Assembly: GCF_011751745.2 (NCBI RefSeq)
Contig: NZ_CP061170.1
Coordinates: 3,534,001 to 3,598,000 of the forward strand
DNA from: Paramicrobacterium fandaimingii
GTDB lineage: Bacteria > Actinomycetota > Actinomycetes > Actinomycetales > Microbacteriaceae
DNA length: 64,000 nucleotides
Reading direction: 5' to 3'
Part shown: one piece after another, positions 16,954 through 25,847 of the stretch
Layout: every line of letters starts with the position of its first letter
How positions within the stretch are numbered: position 1 is the first letter of the stretch
Notes under the pieces: model-generated
The model's input: the letters and a program-made list of their open reading frames with translations, nothing else
Database searches by the model: none
What the model was told of the DNA's origin: nothing
Program-made: the position numbers and the translations under genes

Positions 16954-17856
16954 ATGCGCATCGGCTTGAGCGCCTTTCCCCTCACCCCCTTTCACGAAGA
17001 TGCCGTCGATGAGACATCGTTTGAGCGGCTCGTTTCTCGACTCGCGAGGTCGGGCGTCGACTCGATCGGTGCTCTCGGCTCAACGGGCTCCTACGCCTAC
17101 CTGACCCGTGAGGAACGCTCCCGTCTCGGCCGGGTCGCCGTCGAGGCGGCGGAGGGAACGCCGATCATCATCGGCATCGGCGCCACACGCACGGCCAACG
17201 TTCTCGCGCATCTGCACGACGCCCAGGATGCCGGAGCGAGCGCCGTGCTGCTTCCGGCGCTTTCGTACCAGCCGCTCAGAGATGCTGACGTGTTCGCCCT
17301 CTTCGAAGAGGTGACTCGCGACCTCGACGTTCCGCTCATCGTCTATGACAACCCGGGAACAACGCACACGACATTCACGGCTGAGCTCTATTCCCGCATC
17401 GCCGAGCTGCCCCACGTGGCCGCGATCAAGATACCCGGCGTCCCTGCTCACCTCCACGACGCTGCCGCGCACATCGCGAATCTTCGTCACCAGCTTCCCG
17501 AGCAGACGGCCATCGGTGTCTCGGGCGATGCGTTCGCGGCCGTCGGTCTCGCGGCAGGATGCGATGGCTGGTACTCCGTTGTCGCCGGAACGCTGCCACG
17601 AACGGCGCAGAGGATCATGGAGCCCGCGAGGCGTGGTGACACCGAGGCTGCGCGCGCGGCATCCGATTGCCTGTCGCCGTTGTGGAAGCTGTTTGCCAGC
17701 CACGGCAGTTTTCGCGTGGTCGCAGCTGTCGCTGAAGAACTGGGGCTTGTCGGCCCGCAGTGTCTGCCGCATCCGATCGTTGGACTCAGCAACGCCGAGA
17801 GGCTCACCGTTCGCGCGGTCGTCGATAACCTGAACCTGCGCGACATCGAGGTGTGA
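16954..17856 (+). CDS. DapA-family aldolase/synthase (dihydrodipicolinate synthase-like)
   Basis: 300 residues, a TIM barrel of the DapA/N-acetylneuraminate lyase family. GALGSTGSYAYLTREER is the N-terminal carboxylate-binding region, VYDNPGTT carries the conserved Tyr, and AAIKIPG the Schiff-base Lys. Family members do pyruvate-dependent aldol reactions or dehydration of sugar acids; the substrate is undetermined. ATG 16954 is chosen because GGAG lies 7 nt upstream, while ATG 16948 is too close to it. It ends 7 nt before a convergent SDR gene. Authentic DapA in lysine synthesis is usually beside dapB, which is absent here. Confidence 0.8.
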   Translation: MRIGLSAFPLTPFHEDAVDETSFERLVSRLARSGVDSIGALGSTGSYAYLTREERSRLGRVAVEAAEGTPIIIGIGATRTANVLAHLHDAQDAGASAVLLPALSYQPLRDADVFALFEEVTRDLDVPLIVYDNPGTTHTTFTAELYSRIAELPHVAAIKIPGVPAHLHDAAAHIANLRHQLPEQTAIGVSGDAFAAVGLAAGCDGWYSVVAGTLPRTAQRIMEPARRGDTEAARAASDCLSPLWKLFASHGSFRVVAAVAEELGLVGPQCLPHPIVGLSNAERLTVRAVVDNLNLRDIEV

Positions 17857-17863
17857 GACGTCG

Positions 17864-18703
17864 TCAGTTCCCGTCGGCAGCGAGAATGTGCGCAAGGGGG
17901 CCCACCGACAGGCCGCCGTCGACCGGCAGGGTGACACCGGTGATCCACGCCGCGTCGTGTGAAGCGAGAAATGCCACGGCGGCGGCGATTTCGTCGGGCG
18001 TTCCCGGCCTGCCCATCGCGGTGAGCCGGCCGAACTCCCGCATGTCCCGTTCCCCCTCGGCGCCGCGCTCTGTCCACACGCGGGTCGCCGTCGTTCCGGG
18101 AGCGACGGCGTTGAACCGAACCCAGCCGCTTGCCGCGTCCACCGTTCCCCGAGCGTTCGCGCCGTACTCGGCCGCGAGGTTCTTCATCGCGTTGATCACC
18201 CCAGCCTTCGCCGCCGAATAAGCGACACCGCCGCACGCGATCAGTCCATTCACCGAGGCCGTCGCCACAACCGCGCCTCCACCGGGCGCCTCGAGCAGGT
18301 GGGGCAGCGCCGCGCGGATCACCCGCATCGAACCCGAGAGCGTCGGATCACTCTGCCGCTCCCATTCCGCATCGTCTGTGTCGGCGAAGGGCACACCGCT
18401 CGCGACTCCCACGTTGCTCACGAGCACGTCGAGACGTTCGCACCGCTGCACCGTTTCGGCGACGGCGCGCTCGACAGCGCCGCGCTCGGTGACGTCGCAG
18501 TGCACGGCGTAGGCGGCGCGGTCGCTGCCAACGCCGGGTGCAACAAGCTCGTTGATGGCGGATGCTGCATCAGCGGCAGCATCCATGTCGATGTCGCCGA
18601 TCACCACCGTCGCGCCTTCTTCTGCCAGACGGCGTGTGCAGGCGAACCCGATTCCGTGCGCGCCGCCCGTGATCAACGCCGCCCTGCCCTCGAACCGCTT
18701 CAT
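17864..18703 (-). CDS. Short-chain dehydrogenase/reductase (SDR)
   Basis: 279 residues. Cofactor loop AALITGGAHGIGFACTRRL, acidic VVIGDIDMDAA (NAD preference), SNVG in place of the usual NNAG, and catalytic YSAAKAGVINAMKNLAAEYG. The C-terminus DGGLSVGPLAHI is typical of SDRs acting on sugars or alcohols. In the replaced NNAG motif the Asn that supports the active site shifts to Ser-Asn-Val-Gly; many members tolerate this. Convergent with the DapA-like gene and separated by 64 nt from the upstream GNAT gene. Confidence 0.85.
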   Translation of the reverse strand: MKRFEGRAALITGGAHGIGFACTRRLAEEGATVVIGDIDMDAAADAASAINELVAPGVGSDRAAYAVHCDVTERGAVERAVAETVQRCERLDVLVSNVGVASGVPFADTDDAEWERQSDPTLSGSMRVIRAALPHLLEAPGGGAVVATASVNGLIACGGVAYSAAKAGVINAMKNLAAEYGANARGTVDAASGWVRFNAVAPGTTATRVWTERGAEGERDMREFGRLTAMGRPGTPDEIAAAVAFLASHDAAWITGVTLPVDGGLSVGPLAHILAADGN

Positions 18704-18767
18704 GCGACCTCCTCGTCACGCGATGTTCTCAGAGTGTCACACCAGGCTGCCGCTGCACACCGTGGGT

Positions 18768-19295
18768 TCAGGCGGGCCGACGCACCTCGAACAGCTCGCA
18801 CAGCGTGTCGTAGTAGGCATCGCTCTGCCCCAGATGCGTCATGCCGATGCGCCGGCACACCGCCATTGACGCCGCGTTCTCTGGGTTCGTCACCGCGACG
18901 ACACGTTCGAGCCCGGCCTCCCAGGCGTGGTCGAGCACGCGCCGCGCCGCCTCGCTCGCAAAGCCCTGCCCCCAGGCATCCGGGTGAAAATGCCAGCCGA
19001 TCTCCGTGTCGCCCGAGGGCACGCCCGCGCCCGACGCGGGAATCGATGTGAGAAGCAGCGCGCCGAGCAGCTGGTCATCTGCCGTGCGCTCCACGGCCCA
19101 GATGTGATGAATCGGATGCTGCAGCTCGCTCCAGCGCTCGAGCAGCTTCACAGCCTCGTCGCGCTCTTGCATCACGTGGCCGTGCCCGATGTAGCGCCGC
19201 ACCTCGTGCCTCGAGTACATGTCGAACACGAAGTCGGCGTCTCGAGCCGTCCACGAGCGCAGGGTCAGGCGGTCAGTCTCGAGATGGTGAAGCAC
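18768..19295 (-). CDS. GNAT acetyltransferase, RimJ/RimL-like
   Basis: 175 residues starting LETDRLTLRSWTARDADFVF, the RimJ/RimL opening. The acetyl-CoA loop is WHFHPDAWGQGFASEAARRVL, followed by VAVTNPENAASMAVCRRIGM, the conserved Asn-x-x-Ser strand-helix. These enzymes acetylate N-termini of ribosomal proteins or small amines; the target cannot be predicted. Single gene, divergent from the small protein at 19395. Confidence 0.85.
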   Translation of the reverse strand: MLHHLETDRLTLRSWTARDADFVFDMYSRHEVRRYIGHGHVMQERDEAVKLLERWSELQHPIHHIWAVERTADDQLLGALLLTSIPASGAGVPSGDTEIGWHFHPDAWGQGFASEAARRVLDHAWEAGLERVVAVTNPENAASMAVCRRIGMTHLGQSDAYYDTLCELFEVRRPA

Positions 19296-19394
19296 CCGTC
19301 AATGTTTTCACACGGTATCTGCCAGCATCCACCATTCGTTCAGGCTGACGATGTTGCATAGCGTGACAGGAATATGTTCGTTGGGGAGGGCACT

Positions 19395-19583
19395 ATGAAG
19401 TTCAGAACATTCGTACTCACCGTGATCGTCGGGGCGATCTTCTTCAGTCTCGGCGTGAAAAGCGAACGTGGCGAGTTCGATGACGCCAAGAAGCGCGTCA
19501 AGGCGTGGTCGAGCCCGGCCCTCAAGGAAGCCCGCAAGCGCGCCAAGCGCGTTGACAAGCAGCTCGCAAAGAAGCTGAAGTAG
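19395..19583 (+). CDS. Small protein with N-terminal membrane anchor
   Basis: 62 residues from ATG 19395, with GGGGAGGG 5 nt upstream. One hydrophobic segment (FVLTVIVGAIFFSLGV) is followed by a charged helical tail rich in Lys and Arg (KKRVKAW, ARKRAKRVDKQLAKKLK). Probably anchored in the membrane with a basic cytosolic or cell-wall-facing tail. It ends 4 nt before the AI-2E-type transporter gene, so the pair is likely co-transcribed. No known family. Confidence 0.65.
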   Translation: MKFRTFVLTVIVGAIFFSLGVKSERGEFDDAKKRVKAWSSPALKEARKRAKRVDKQLAKKLK

Positions 19584-19587
19584 CCGA

Positions 19588-20709
19588 ATGGGTCTGTTCT
19601 CGCGCACGCCGGATCCGGCGCCCGCGCGTCCGACTCGAACCCTGTGGACCGATGGGTTCGGTCGGCTGGCGACGCGATGCATCCAGATGATCGCTGTGCT
19701 CGCCATTGTCGCCGTCGCGATCTACGGTCTTATGCAGTTGAGCCTTGTGCTCATCCCCGTTGTGCTTGCGCTCATCTTCGCATCGGCGTTCAACCCGCTG
19801 ATGGCGTTCATGCGACGCAAGGGGGTTCCGAGTGTTCTCGCGACGATCATTGCGCTTGTGGGCTCACTGCTGATCGTCACCGGCATCGTCTGGCTCATCG
19901 TGTGGGCTGTGCGCACACAGTGGGACGAGCTGATCGATTCGGCGAACGACGGCATCACCCAGCTGCAGGGGTACGTTGAGCACCTGCCGTTCTCGATCGA
20001 CCAGGCGCAGATCGATAACCTGCGAGACACGGCCGTCGACTTCGTCACCAGCGCCCAGTTCGGCTCGGGTGCCCTCGCCGGGGTATCGGCGACCGCGAGC
20101 TTCCTGACGGGGCTCGTGCTCATGATGGTCGTGCTGTTCTTCTTCTTGAAGGACGGCCCCGCCATCTGGGAGTTCCTGCTTCGCCCGTTCGAGGGCGAGC
20201 GCTACGAGCGTGCGCGCCGCATCGGCGACAAAACGGTGCAGACACTCGGCGGTTACGCCCGCGGCACGTCAATCATTGCCGCCGCCGACGCGATCGGAAT
20301 CGGCATCGGCCTTGCGATCCTGCAGGTGCCACTCGCGGTTCCGCTTGCCGTGATCGTGTTCCTGACGGCGTTCATTCCCATCGTCGGGGCGACCGCCGCC
20401 GGCATCCTGGCCGCCCTTGTCGCGTTGGTTACCAACGGTCCGCTCGCCGCGGTGATCGTGATCGGTATCGTCGTGCTGGTCAACCAGCTCGAGGGCAACT
20501 TCCTGCAGCCGGTCGTCATGGGCCGGTCGCTCAAGCTGCACGCCCTCGTGATCTTGCTTGCGTTGACGGCCGGAACGATTCTCGGCAACATCATCGGCGC
20601 CGTTCTCGCTGTGCCGATCACGGCGGTCGCCTGGGGCATCGTCACGGTATGGAACGGCGAGAACGAGCCGGCCGCCCCGATGAAGAAGAAGCGCCCCGAG
20701 ATCGCATAG
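19588..20709 (+). CDS. AI-2E family transporter (PerM/UPF0118)
   Basis: 373 residues with seven to eight hydrophobic segments. The family pattern is clear: LVLIPVVLALIFASAFNPLMAFMRRKGVP, the soluble central region (DELIDSANDGITQLQGYV), then VVLFFFLKDGP, AIPIVGATAAG-type and GNFLQPVVMGRSLKLHALVI. The family exports diverse solutes; only some members move AI-2. N- and C-termini are polar with a KKKR tail. Follows the small membrane-anchored protein by 4 nt. Substrate unknown. Confidence 0.8.
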   Translation: MGLFSRTPDPAPARPTRTLWTDGFGRLATRCIQMIAVLAIVAVAIYGLMQLSLVLIPVVLALIFASAFNPLMAFMRRKGVPSVLATIIALVGSLLIVTGIVWLIVWAVRTQWDELIDSANDGITQLQGYVEHLPFSIDQAQIDNLRDTAVDFVTSAQFGSGALAGVSATASFLTGLVLMMVVLFFFLKDGPAIWEFLLRPFEGERYERARRIGDKTVQTLGGYARGTSIIAAADAIGIGIGLAILQVPLAVPLAVIVFLTAFIPIVGATAAGILAALVALVTNGPLAAVIVIGIVVLVNQLEGNFLQPVVMGRSLKLHALVILLALTAGTILGNIIGAVLAVPITAVAWGIVTVWNGENEPAAPMKKKRPEIA

Positions 20710-20868
20710 CCCGTCACGCCAGTGCTGGCGCTCGAGAACGTGAGGGTCAGAATCTGACGGTGACGGGCCAGCGTACGTGGCAAACGCCCTCGAACTGGGG
20801 GTACCCGGCGGGTGGGTCAGGCGTGCTAGCCTCCCCGCACCAGACATCCGTCAGCCGAGAGGCAGCTC

Positions 20869-22884
20869 GTGACAGCGTCCCCCATTCGCCGCCGTGCTGG
20901 AGTTTCAGCACATCTCGCGCGCATCGTATTCCTTGTCGTCGCCACGATCCTGGCGCTGATACTGATTCGTCCGACCCCCGCGCAAGCCGCGATTTCCGAC
21001 GTGACGCCCCCAGCAGATGGTTGCGTTGCGTCCGAGTTTGGTGCCGTTTCGATGGCAGAATCCACGGGCCCTCAATTTCTCACTCTCGCGTTCGATGGTC
21101 CGGTCATCCGAGCCGTCATTGAGTGGACCGGCATCTGGCAACCTGCACCCCTTGACCCGACCATCGGCGTCGAGGTGACCGGCCCAGGTGGCACTGCCTC
21201 GGGCACGTTCGCTGGCTCCGAGTCAACGGACGCAACCGGCCTCCCCGTCACGCCGGCAGCCACCGCATATGGATACGCTGCCGATATCACCGGCCTGTTC
21301 ACCGGCAATGCTGCGGGTACATACACGGTCACCGTGACACCTCCGGTCGATGGGATCGATGGAGGTGAGAACCGCTGGGGTGGCGCCACCATAACCGCAA
21401 TCTACGACGATTCCCCGTGCACCATTGACTCCACAACAGTCTGGAAGACCGGTGTCGACTACTACTACGGCGGCAATTCCACCTCCTCGCCCACTACCGA
21501 TCTCATCGTCTACGACTGGGGCTACCCGCTTCTCGAGGATTACACGGCTTCATTCACAACCTCGGCGGTTGGCATGGATTATGACACGTCGGACTGCCGG
21601 GCTTCATCGATCTGGGTAGCCACGGGCTCCGGTACGGCTCCGTCAACAAACGCCGATCTCGTCGATGACGACGGAGTTCCAAACCCCGCCCTCGGTGGCG
21701 TTGAGGGCGTCACCAACCCGTTCTCGCCGCCGAACCAGCCATGCCCTTCGGCGGCCGTCACCGTACCAGTGACGTCCTTCACCCCCGGCAACGTTGGCCC
21801 GGAACAGGCGTTGGTTCAGTTCGACATGGTGATTCCCGCGGGATCCACCTGGGCTGCCATCCAGCTCGAATCGCCCAGAGACAACAGCGGTTTCCCTGGC
21901 CAGCCTGAGAACGGCATCTGGGCCGGCGCCGGACTACTGCTCCTCCCTGCGTTCGTGCCACCCGAGCCAGATGTCGCGCTGGAGAAGACGGTCCTCGAGG
22001 GGGCCGATGCGACGTGCCCCGGCATCGAGGGCACTGACGAACGTGTCGCAGGCGATGCTGGGACCCGGGTTACATACTGCTTCACTGTCACCAACACCGG
22101 AGAGGTGCCGTTGAACCCCGTTGAGCTGTCCGATTCGGACCTGGGCGTCACCCAAGACGACATGACCCTGGTCTCCGGTGACGATTCTGTTGATCTGGGG
22201 CCCGGGGAGGAACTCGTCTACTCCTACTCCTCGACAATCACCGCCAGCCTCGTGAACACCGCCACTGTCACAGGGCACCCCATAGACGACGGTGCGCCGG
22301 TGACGGCGAGCAACGACGCTGAGGTACAGCAATACGTGATCAGCGGAACCGTCGCATCGTTCTGCGAGGCGAATGCCCCCTACCTCGCTTACGACATCCG
22401 AACAACCGCCCCGGGAACGACTGCCACCATCACGTTTGCCGGAAATGGCGGCTCCGAGACCGTGACCGTGCCGATCGGAGAAGGCGAGGTTCTCTGGCCC
22501 GGAGCCAGCGTCGGCGCGGATGGAGTCGGGACCGACTGGCCGGGTTGGGATCAGGATGCTGACGGAACCTGGTTCGAGAACCCGGACAATGCATATGCGT
22601 GGGCGAACGGGGACGTCGACGTCAAAGTCACTGTCAATCCCAGCACCGATCCGGTCACCGTTGCATACCCGACAGGCACATCAACGTGCGTGACGGCACC
22701 GCAGCCCACTGACTCGTCTCCAGACGTTCCTCCGGCAGCGGACGATACGCCCACGTCGACCCAGGACGCGCTTCCGCTGACCGGCAGCGCTGATCCGGTG
22801 GGCCCGGTCGGTCTGGCTATGGCACTGCTGCTGGCCGGAGCTGGGCTCGTGATGTTCTCGCGCAGGCGTATGCGGCGCTCGTAG
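20869..22884 (+). CDS. Secreted surface protein with LPLTG sortase signal
   Basis: 671 residues. N-terminal signal peptide (LARIVFLVVATILALIL, cut near AQA-AIS), a long extracellular region with beta-sandwich features, a DUF11/CARDB-like Ig segment (VALEKTVLEGADATC, YCFTVTNTGEVPLNPVELSD), and a C-terminal LPLTG at about residue 635 followed by a hydrophobic segment and an RRRMRRS tail. That is a standard cell-wall sorting signal, so it should be cut and attached to peptidoglycan by a sortase. No sortase gene is in this window. Start GTG 20869. Cysteine pairs suggest disulfides. Ligand or role unknown. Confidence 0.8.
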   Translation: MTASPIRRRAGVSAHLARIVFLVVATILALILIRPTPAQAAISDVTPPADGCVASEFGAVSMAESTGPQFLTLAFDGPVIRAVIEWTGIWQPAPLDPTIGVEVTGPGGTASGTFAGSESTDATGLPVTPAATAYGYAADITGLFTGNAAGTYTVTVTPPVDGIDGGENRWGGATITAIYDDSPCTIDSTTVWKTGVDYYYGGNSTSSPTTDLIVYDWGYPLLEDYTASFTTSAVGMDYDTSDCRASSIWVATGSGTAPSTNADLVDDDGVPNPALGGVEGVTNPFSPPNQPCPSAAVTVPVTSFTPGNVGPEQALVQFDMVIPAGSTWAAIQLESPRDNSGFPGQPENGIWAGAGLLLLPAFVPPEPDVALEKTVLEGADATCPGIEGTDERVAGDAGTRVTYCFTVTNTGEVPLNPVELSDSDLGVTQDDMTLVSGDDSVDLGPGEELVYSYSSTITASLVNTATVTGHPIDDGAPVTASNDAEVQQYVISGTVASFCEANAPYLAYDIRTTAPGTTATITFAGNGGSETVTVPIGEGEVLWPGASVGADGVGTDWPGWDQDADGTWFENPDNAYAWANGDVDVKVTVNPSTDPVTVAYPTGTSTCVTAPQPTDSSPDVPPAADDTPTSTQDALPLTGSADPVGPVGLAMALLLAGAGLVMFSRRRMRRS

Positions 22885-22924
22885 CGCTGGCGAGCGCTAC
22901 GAGCCTTGCGCGAGGCTCGAGAAT

Positions 22925-22980
22925 CGCGGACCGACTTTCACTATGTAAAGCGCGTGGTCAATAGTGAAAGTTGGCCCCCG
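22925..22980. repeat. Dispersed palindromic element, copy B
   Basis: 56 bp, the same length as copy A. Arms 22925-22944 and 22961-22980 pair at 17 of 20 positions; inner arm is ACTTTCACTAT/ATAGTGAAAGT rather than the TTTTTGCTAT of copy A. It lies between the convergent surface-protein and enoyl-CoA-hydratase-like genes, so it can act as a bidirectional terminator. Most diverged of the four copies. Confidence 0.7.
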
Positions 22981-23012
22981 ATTGGGGTAGCAGGGCGAGC
23001 AGGCAGCACGCG

Positions 23013-24401
23013 TCACGTCGCACTGGGCAGCGGCGCAAAACGCGGACCATAGGATGCCGCGAGCACAGCGGCGCGCGCGGCAAAGCCCTCCGCACCACCC
23101 GAGTACGCCTGGCAGAACCGCGCGGCCCCGCCGGTCGCCGCGGGGAAGCCCGCGTCGATCGACGCGACGTTTACCTCGGCATCACCCAGAGCCTCAGCGG
23201 CCTGCACACGTGATGCGGCGAGCGCCGGCGCGAACAGCATCCGGTCAACCAAGTCGGCAAACGGGGCATCGACCCAATCGCTCTCACTCGGCTCGAGCGC
23301 ACGCGTGTCAACCCGCTTCAGAACACCATCGCTCCAGCCAGCGCACCGCGCGGCCCGGTCGACGACCTCCGGGTCGGCGCCCGCACGCACCGCCGCGATC
23401 GCCTCCGCCAGCACCGCCTCGTCGACGACGGCGCTCACGTCAGCGCGAGCATCCTCCGTCTCATCAGAAACCCGCTGCCTGTCGAAGAACGCGTCGATGA
23501 GATTGCGTGCCTCCTCCGAGTGCGACAGGTGCACGAAGTATCGCGTCTCGATCTGCGACGCCGTCTCGGCATCGACGAGCGAGCCCTCGACGACGGCGGC
23601 CATCGCCGCACGCGGAGCAGGCAGGTTTCCCGCCTTCGCGTGAGCGGTGGCGATCCAGCCCGGCAGCGTGTCTGCAATGCGCGCGTCGCTGCCGTTGCCG
23701 CCCGGAATGCGAAAGCCGCGCTCATCCCAGGGTTTCACCGGGGCGGGGTGCGCGCCGATCCAGTCGCGGGCGGATGCTGTCGCCGCAGCAACATCAGCGG
23801 CGACCTGGTCGATGATGCCGATCTCGAGCGCGGCCGCGGCATCCATAGTCTCCGCAGGCAGAATCACGCGAAGCGCCGCCTCGATGCCGATCATGCGCGT
23901 GAGGCGCACCGTGCCTCCCGCACCCGGAAGCAGGCCGAGTCCCACTTCGGGGAGCCCGACACGCAGACGCGGGTCGTCGACGGCGATGCGGCGATGACAG
24001 GCGAGCGCGAGTTCGAACCCTCCTCCGAGTGCGGAACCGTTCAGCACGGCGACGACGGGCGGGCCCAGCGTCTCGAGACGTCTCAGATCGTGCTTGATGC
24101 CGTCGAGCCGGGCCGACTCGTCTTCTGCTCGCGCCGGGTCAGTCTGCCGCAGCAGGGCGAGGTCGCCGCCCGCGCAGAACGAGCGCTTCGCCGACGTCAC
24201 GATCACGCCGCGCAGTGAGTCTCGGTCTCGCTCGAGCCCATCGACGACGGCACGCATGCTCGCGACGTACGCAGCGTTCATCACGGTGACAGGCGCGTTC
24301 GGATCGTCGAGCGTGAGCGTTGCAATGCCGTCAGCATCCGCGCGGGTGACGACATCGCGCCCGCCGGGGGCCGACGTCGCGGTTCTCGTGTTCGCGGTCA
24401 T
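23013..24401 (-). CDS. Enoyl-CoA hydratase with FadJ-like C-terminus but no NAD domain
   Basis: 462 residues. Residues about 15-210 form a crotonase domain (SFCAGGDLALL; ALGGGFELALACHRRIA with one catalytic Glu; GLPEVGLGLLPGAGGTVRL with the other). Next comes a FadB/FadJ-like linker (EEARNLIDAFFDRQRV). Full FadB/FadJ proteins then have a NAD-binding 3-hydroxyacyl-CoA dehydrogenase domain starting G-x-G-x-x-G; that is absent. The protein ends with a stretch like the last 3HCDH_C segment (LVDRMLFAPALAASR, GFPAATGGAARFCQ). So it hydrates enoyl-CoA but probably cannot perform the dehydrogenase step. Operon with the thiolase, 37 nt apart. Confidence 0.75.
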   Translation of the reverse strand: MTANTRTATSAPGGRDVVTRADADGIATLTLDDPNAPVTVMNAAYVASMRAVVDGLERDRDSLRGVIVTSAKRSFCAGGDLALLRQTDPARAEDESARLDGIKHDLRRLETLGPPVVAVLNGSALGGGFELALACHRRIAVDDPRLRVGLPEVGLGLLPGAGGTVRLTRMIGIEAALRVILPAETMDAAAALEIGIIDQVAADVAAATASARDWIGAHPAPVKPWDERGFRIPGGNGSDARIADTLPGWIATAHAKAGNLPAPRAAMAAVVEGSLVDAETASQIETRYFVHLSHSEEARNLIDAFFDRQRVSDETEDARADVSAVVDEAVLAEAIAAVRAGADPEVVDRAARCAGWSDGVLKRVDTRALEPSESDWVDAPFADLVDRMLFAPALAASRVQAAEALGDAEVNVASIDAGFPAATGGAARFCQAYSGGAEGFAARAAVLAASYGPRFAPLPSAT

Positions 24402-24438
24402 TCTGTTCTCCGTTCAACCTCGCGTGAGCGCATTCGGG

Positions 24439-25647
24439 TCACACTCGCTCGATGATCGTCGCGATGCCCATGCCCGAGCCCACGCACAGGGTGATGAGGC
24501 CGCGGTGCAGGTCGCGTCGCTCAAGTTCGTCAAGCAGCGTGGCGACGAGCATTGCTCCTGTCGCGCCGAGCGGGTGGCCGAGCGCAATCGCCCCGCCGTT
24601 GACGTTCACCTTCTCGTGCGGCACGTCCATCTCGCGCATCCACCGCAGCACAACAGAGGCGAACGCCTCGTTCACCTCGAACAGATCGATATCGGATGCC
24701 GTCAGGCCAGCGCGCTCGAGCGCTTTGCGTGTTGCCGGGCCGGGGCCGGTGAGCATGATTGTCGGGTCGCTTCCCACAACCGCGGTCTGCACGATGCGCG
24801 CCCGCGGGGTCAGCCCGAGCCGTTCACCGATCTCGCGGCTGCCGATCACGGCGAGCGCAGCCCCGTCGACGATTCCAGACGAATTGCCCGCCGTGTGCAC
24901 GTGGTCGATGTGCGGAACTTCCGGGTATCGGCCAAGGGCCACGTCGTCGAAGCCGAACTCCCCGATGCGGGCGAAGGCTGCCGGGAGGTTCGCAAGAGCG
25001 TCGGCGCTCGTTCCCGATCTGCGGTGCTCGTCGGTGTCGAGCAGCATCTTGCCCGTGATGTCTGTGACGGGCACGACGGAGTTCTCATAGCGCCCGTCTG
25101 CCCACGCCTGCTCTGCTCGGCGCTGCGATTCGGCGGCGAATTCGTCGACCTGTCGGCGGGTGAATCGCTCGATTGTGGCGATGAGGTCGGCCCCGATTCC
25201 CTGCGGAACGAACCCGGAGTCCCACGCCGTTGTGGGGTCGTGGGCGATGGCACCGCCGTCGCTGCCGAGGGGAACGCGCGACATCGACTCGACGCCGCCG
25301 GCGAGCACAAGGTCTTCGAACCCCGAGGCAACCTTCTGCGCGCCGATGTTCACAGCTTCGAGCCCCGAGGCGCAAAAGCGATTCAGCTGCACGCCGGGAA
25401 CCGTTTCAGGCAGCCCGGCGGCGAGCGCTGCGGTGCGGGCGATGTCGCTTCCCTGCTCACCCACCGGCGAGACGACGCCGAGCACCATGTCGTCGATCAT
25501 GTCGGGATTGAGGGTCGGATGCCGCTGTCGCAGTGCCTCTACAAGCCCTGTGACTAGGTCAAGGGGTTTCGTGCTGTGCAGCGCACCGCCGCGGTTCTTG
25601 CCGCGCGGCGTGCGCACGACGTCGTAGATGAAAGCTTCGCCCGGCAT
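24439..25647 (-). CDS. Acetyl-CoA acyltransferase (thiolase)
   Basis: 402 residues, full thiolase length. N-terminal Cys nucleophile in [14 protein letters not shown]; His and Cys of the C-terminal half in [16 protein letters not shown] and LCVGSGMG. It cleaves 3-ketoacyl-CoA to acetyl-CoA or condenses two acetyl-CoA. The [17 protein letters not shown] opening and NEAFASVV are of the FadA type. Start ATG 25647 was chosen because the upstream frame adds unrelated residues. First gene of a beta-oxidation operon with the truncated FadJ-like gene downstream. The matching acyl-CoA dehydrogenase and 3-hydroxyacyl-CoA dehydrogenase are not nearby. Confidence 0.9.
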   Translation of the reverse strand: MPGEAFIYDVVRTPRGKNRGGALHSTKPLDLVTGLVEALRQRHPTLNPDMIDDMVLGVVSPVGEQGSDIARTAALAAGLPETVPGVQLNRFCASGLEAVNIGAQKVASGFEDLVLAGGVESMSRVPLGSDGGAIAHDPTTAWDSGFVPQGIGADLIATIERFTRRQVDEFAAESQRRAEQAWADGRYENSVVPVTDITGKMLLDTDEHRRSGTSADALANLPAAFARIGEFGFDDVALGRYPEVPHIDHVHTAGNSSGIVDGAALAVIGSREIGERLGLTPRARIVQTAVVGSDPTIMLTGPGPATRKALERAGLTASDIDLFEVNEAFASVVLRWMREMDVPHEKVNVNGGAIALGHPLGATGAMLVATLLDELERRDLHRGLITLCVGSGMGIATIIERV

Positions 25648-25847
25648 TCTCACCTCACTGTGATGGTGAGCCCAGCCTACGCATCCGATGCGACGTTGCT
25701 CTACCCTGTTTACGCATTCGGACATCTTGCGACGCTGACGGCATGTTGGCGCCGCCACCACGGCGTGTCACCGCGCGGTTCCGAATGCCTGACCAGCTCG
25801 GCAGCGCGCATACGATGGCACGGTGAGCAGGCGCCGAGAGTTAACCG

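Noticed and set aside
24094..25557. Long plus-strand frame across the thiolase/hydratase operon
   Set aside because: Composition is Arg/Ala/Gly-rich without any domain pattern, and it overlaps two well-supported enzymes in the opposite sense.
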